Source: Shewanella halifaxensis HAW-EB4 | Lineage (GTDB): Bacteria > Pseudomonadota > Gammaproteobacteria > Enterobacterales > Shewanellaceae | Assembly (NCBI RefSeq): GCF_000019185.1 | Contig: NC_010334.1 | Span: 868,001-932,000, forward strand | Direction of reading: 5' to 3' | DNA length: 64,000 bases | Shown here: piece after piece, positions 63,688 to 64,000 of the stretch | Numbering within the stretch: position 1 is the first letter of the stretch | How the letters are laid out: the number at the start of each line of letters is the position of its first letter | Notes under the pieces: model-generated | Databases searched by the model: none | What the model was told of the DNA's origin: nothing | Seen by the model: the letters and a program-made list of their open reading frames with translations, nothing else | Position numbers and translations under genes: made by a program

Positions 63688-64000
63688 TTATTTCACAGTT
63701 GGCGCTTGTGCCAATACTAACTCTGCTTTCAATGACTTATTGACGAGACTCGATAATGGCGTTTTGTCTGGCAAGATGAGCTCTGGAGCGATATCACTCA
63801 GAGGCACCAGTACAAAGCTGCGTTCACGCATGCCATAGTGAGGCACGACTAAACGAGGAGTATCGATAGATTGATCGTCGTAAAGTAATAGGTCTAAATC
63901 GAGTGTTCTTGGACCCCAGCGTAGCTCTCTTAAGCGGCCTTGCTGGTTTTCAATAGCTTGTAATGCATCGAGTAGCTCGATAGGCGCGAGCATGGTTTGA
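63688..64000 (-). CDS. folK: HPPK, C-terminal part (cut by the window edge)
   Basis: This is the C-terminal part of 6-hydroxymethyl-7,8-dihydropterin pyrophosphokinase, which transfers pyrophosphate from ATP to the pterin in folate synthesis. RWGPRTLDLDLLLYDDQ is the conserved Asp pair region that binds magnesium. The frame runs past the window end without a break, so the start and the N-terminal pterin site lie outside. It precedes panB by 136 bases, as in other gammaproteobacteria. Confidence 0.92.
   Translation of the reverse strand, partial: QTMLAPIELLDALQAIENQQGRLRELRWGPRTLDLDLLLYDDQSIDTPRLVVPHYGMRERSFVLVPLSDIAPELILPDKTPLSSLVNKSLKAELVLAQAPTVK

Overview
The window looks like a chromosomal segment of a marine Shewanella-type gammaproteobacterium. 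Three things point there: a NapDAGHB periplasmic nitrate reductase with no NapC, a one-chain acyl-CoA carboxylase beside a LysR gene, and the gene orders napDAGHB / hybrid kinase / HD-GYP / ygfZ / serA and mpl / ubiX / hpt / yadGH / panCB / folK. I see no tRNA, rRNA, CRISPR array, insertion sequence, prophage or integrase. Most of the window is core metabolism, respiration and signalling.

Layout. 0.1-11.7 kb: a LysR regulator divergent from a 1517-residue acyl-CoA carboxylase, then a Kef-type antiporter, a P2-type cation ATPase, a second LysR gene and two small genes. 11.9-18.4 kb: a UspE-like gene followed by a broken, diverged copy of its own 3' third, then the napDAGHB operon with NarP-like, CRP-like and Fur-like sites upstream. 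18.4-22.7 kb: an ABC ATPase, an FtsX/LolE-type permease and an AttH-like lipoprotein. 23-29.4 kb: a very large hybrid histidine kinase and an HD-GYP response regulator. 29.5-32 kb: ygfZ and serA, with a displaced copy of the serA 3' end. 32.2-38.8 kb: a YjdF-like membrane protein, nupC-deoD, a YdiI/MenI-type thioesterase, a small membrane protein and a catalase preceded by a 19-codon reading frame.

38.9-45.5 kb: a UPF0016 manganese exporter behind a yybP-ykoY manganese riboswitch, an aromatic amino acid transporter, an S46 dipeptidyl peptidase, an RluF-like pseudouridine synthase and a membrane protein. 45.6-49.4 kb: an NhaC-family transporter and metY, both with MetJ boxes upstream, which identifies the transporter as the likely methionine importer MetT. 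A DUF3087-like protein lies between them. 49.7-56.1 kb: a TPR-GGDEF protein, a porin, a YggE-like protein, BluB and DcuB. 56.4-64 kb: mpl, ubiX, hpt, yadGH, a DUF4124-like protein, panC, panB and the end of folK, which is cut by the window edge.

Systems that work together include anaerobic respiration (Nap under NarP/CRP control, DcuB for C4-dicarboxylates), methionine supply (MetT and MetY under MetJ), nucleoside salvage (NupC, DeoD, Hpt), pantothenate synthesis (PanB, PanC), manganese export under a riboswitch, and c-di-GMP turnover (GGDEF and HD-GYP proteins).

The least ordinary signals are two tandem partial duplications at gene 3' ends (uspE and serA), the single-chain carboxylase with a CT-CT-BC-BCCP order, the catalase leader reading frame, a putative lipoprotein NapB, and a dispersed palindromic intergenic repeat. 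I did not find a clear new defence or mobile system.
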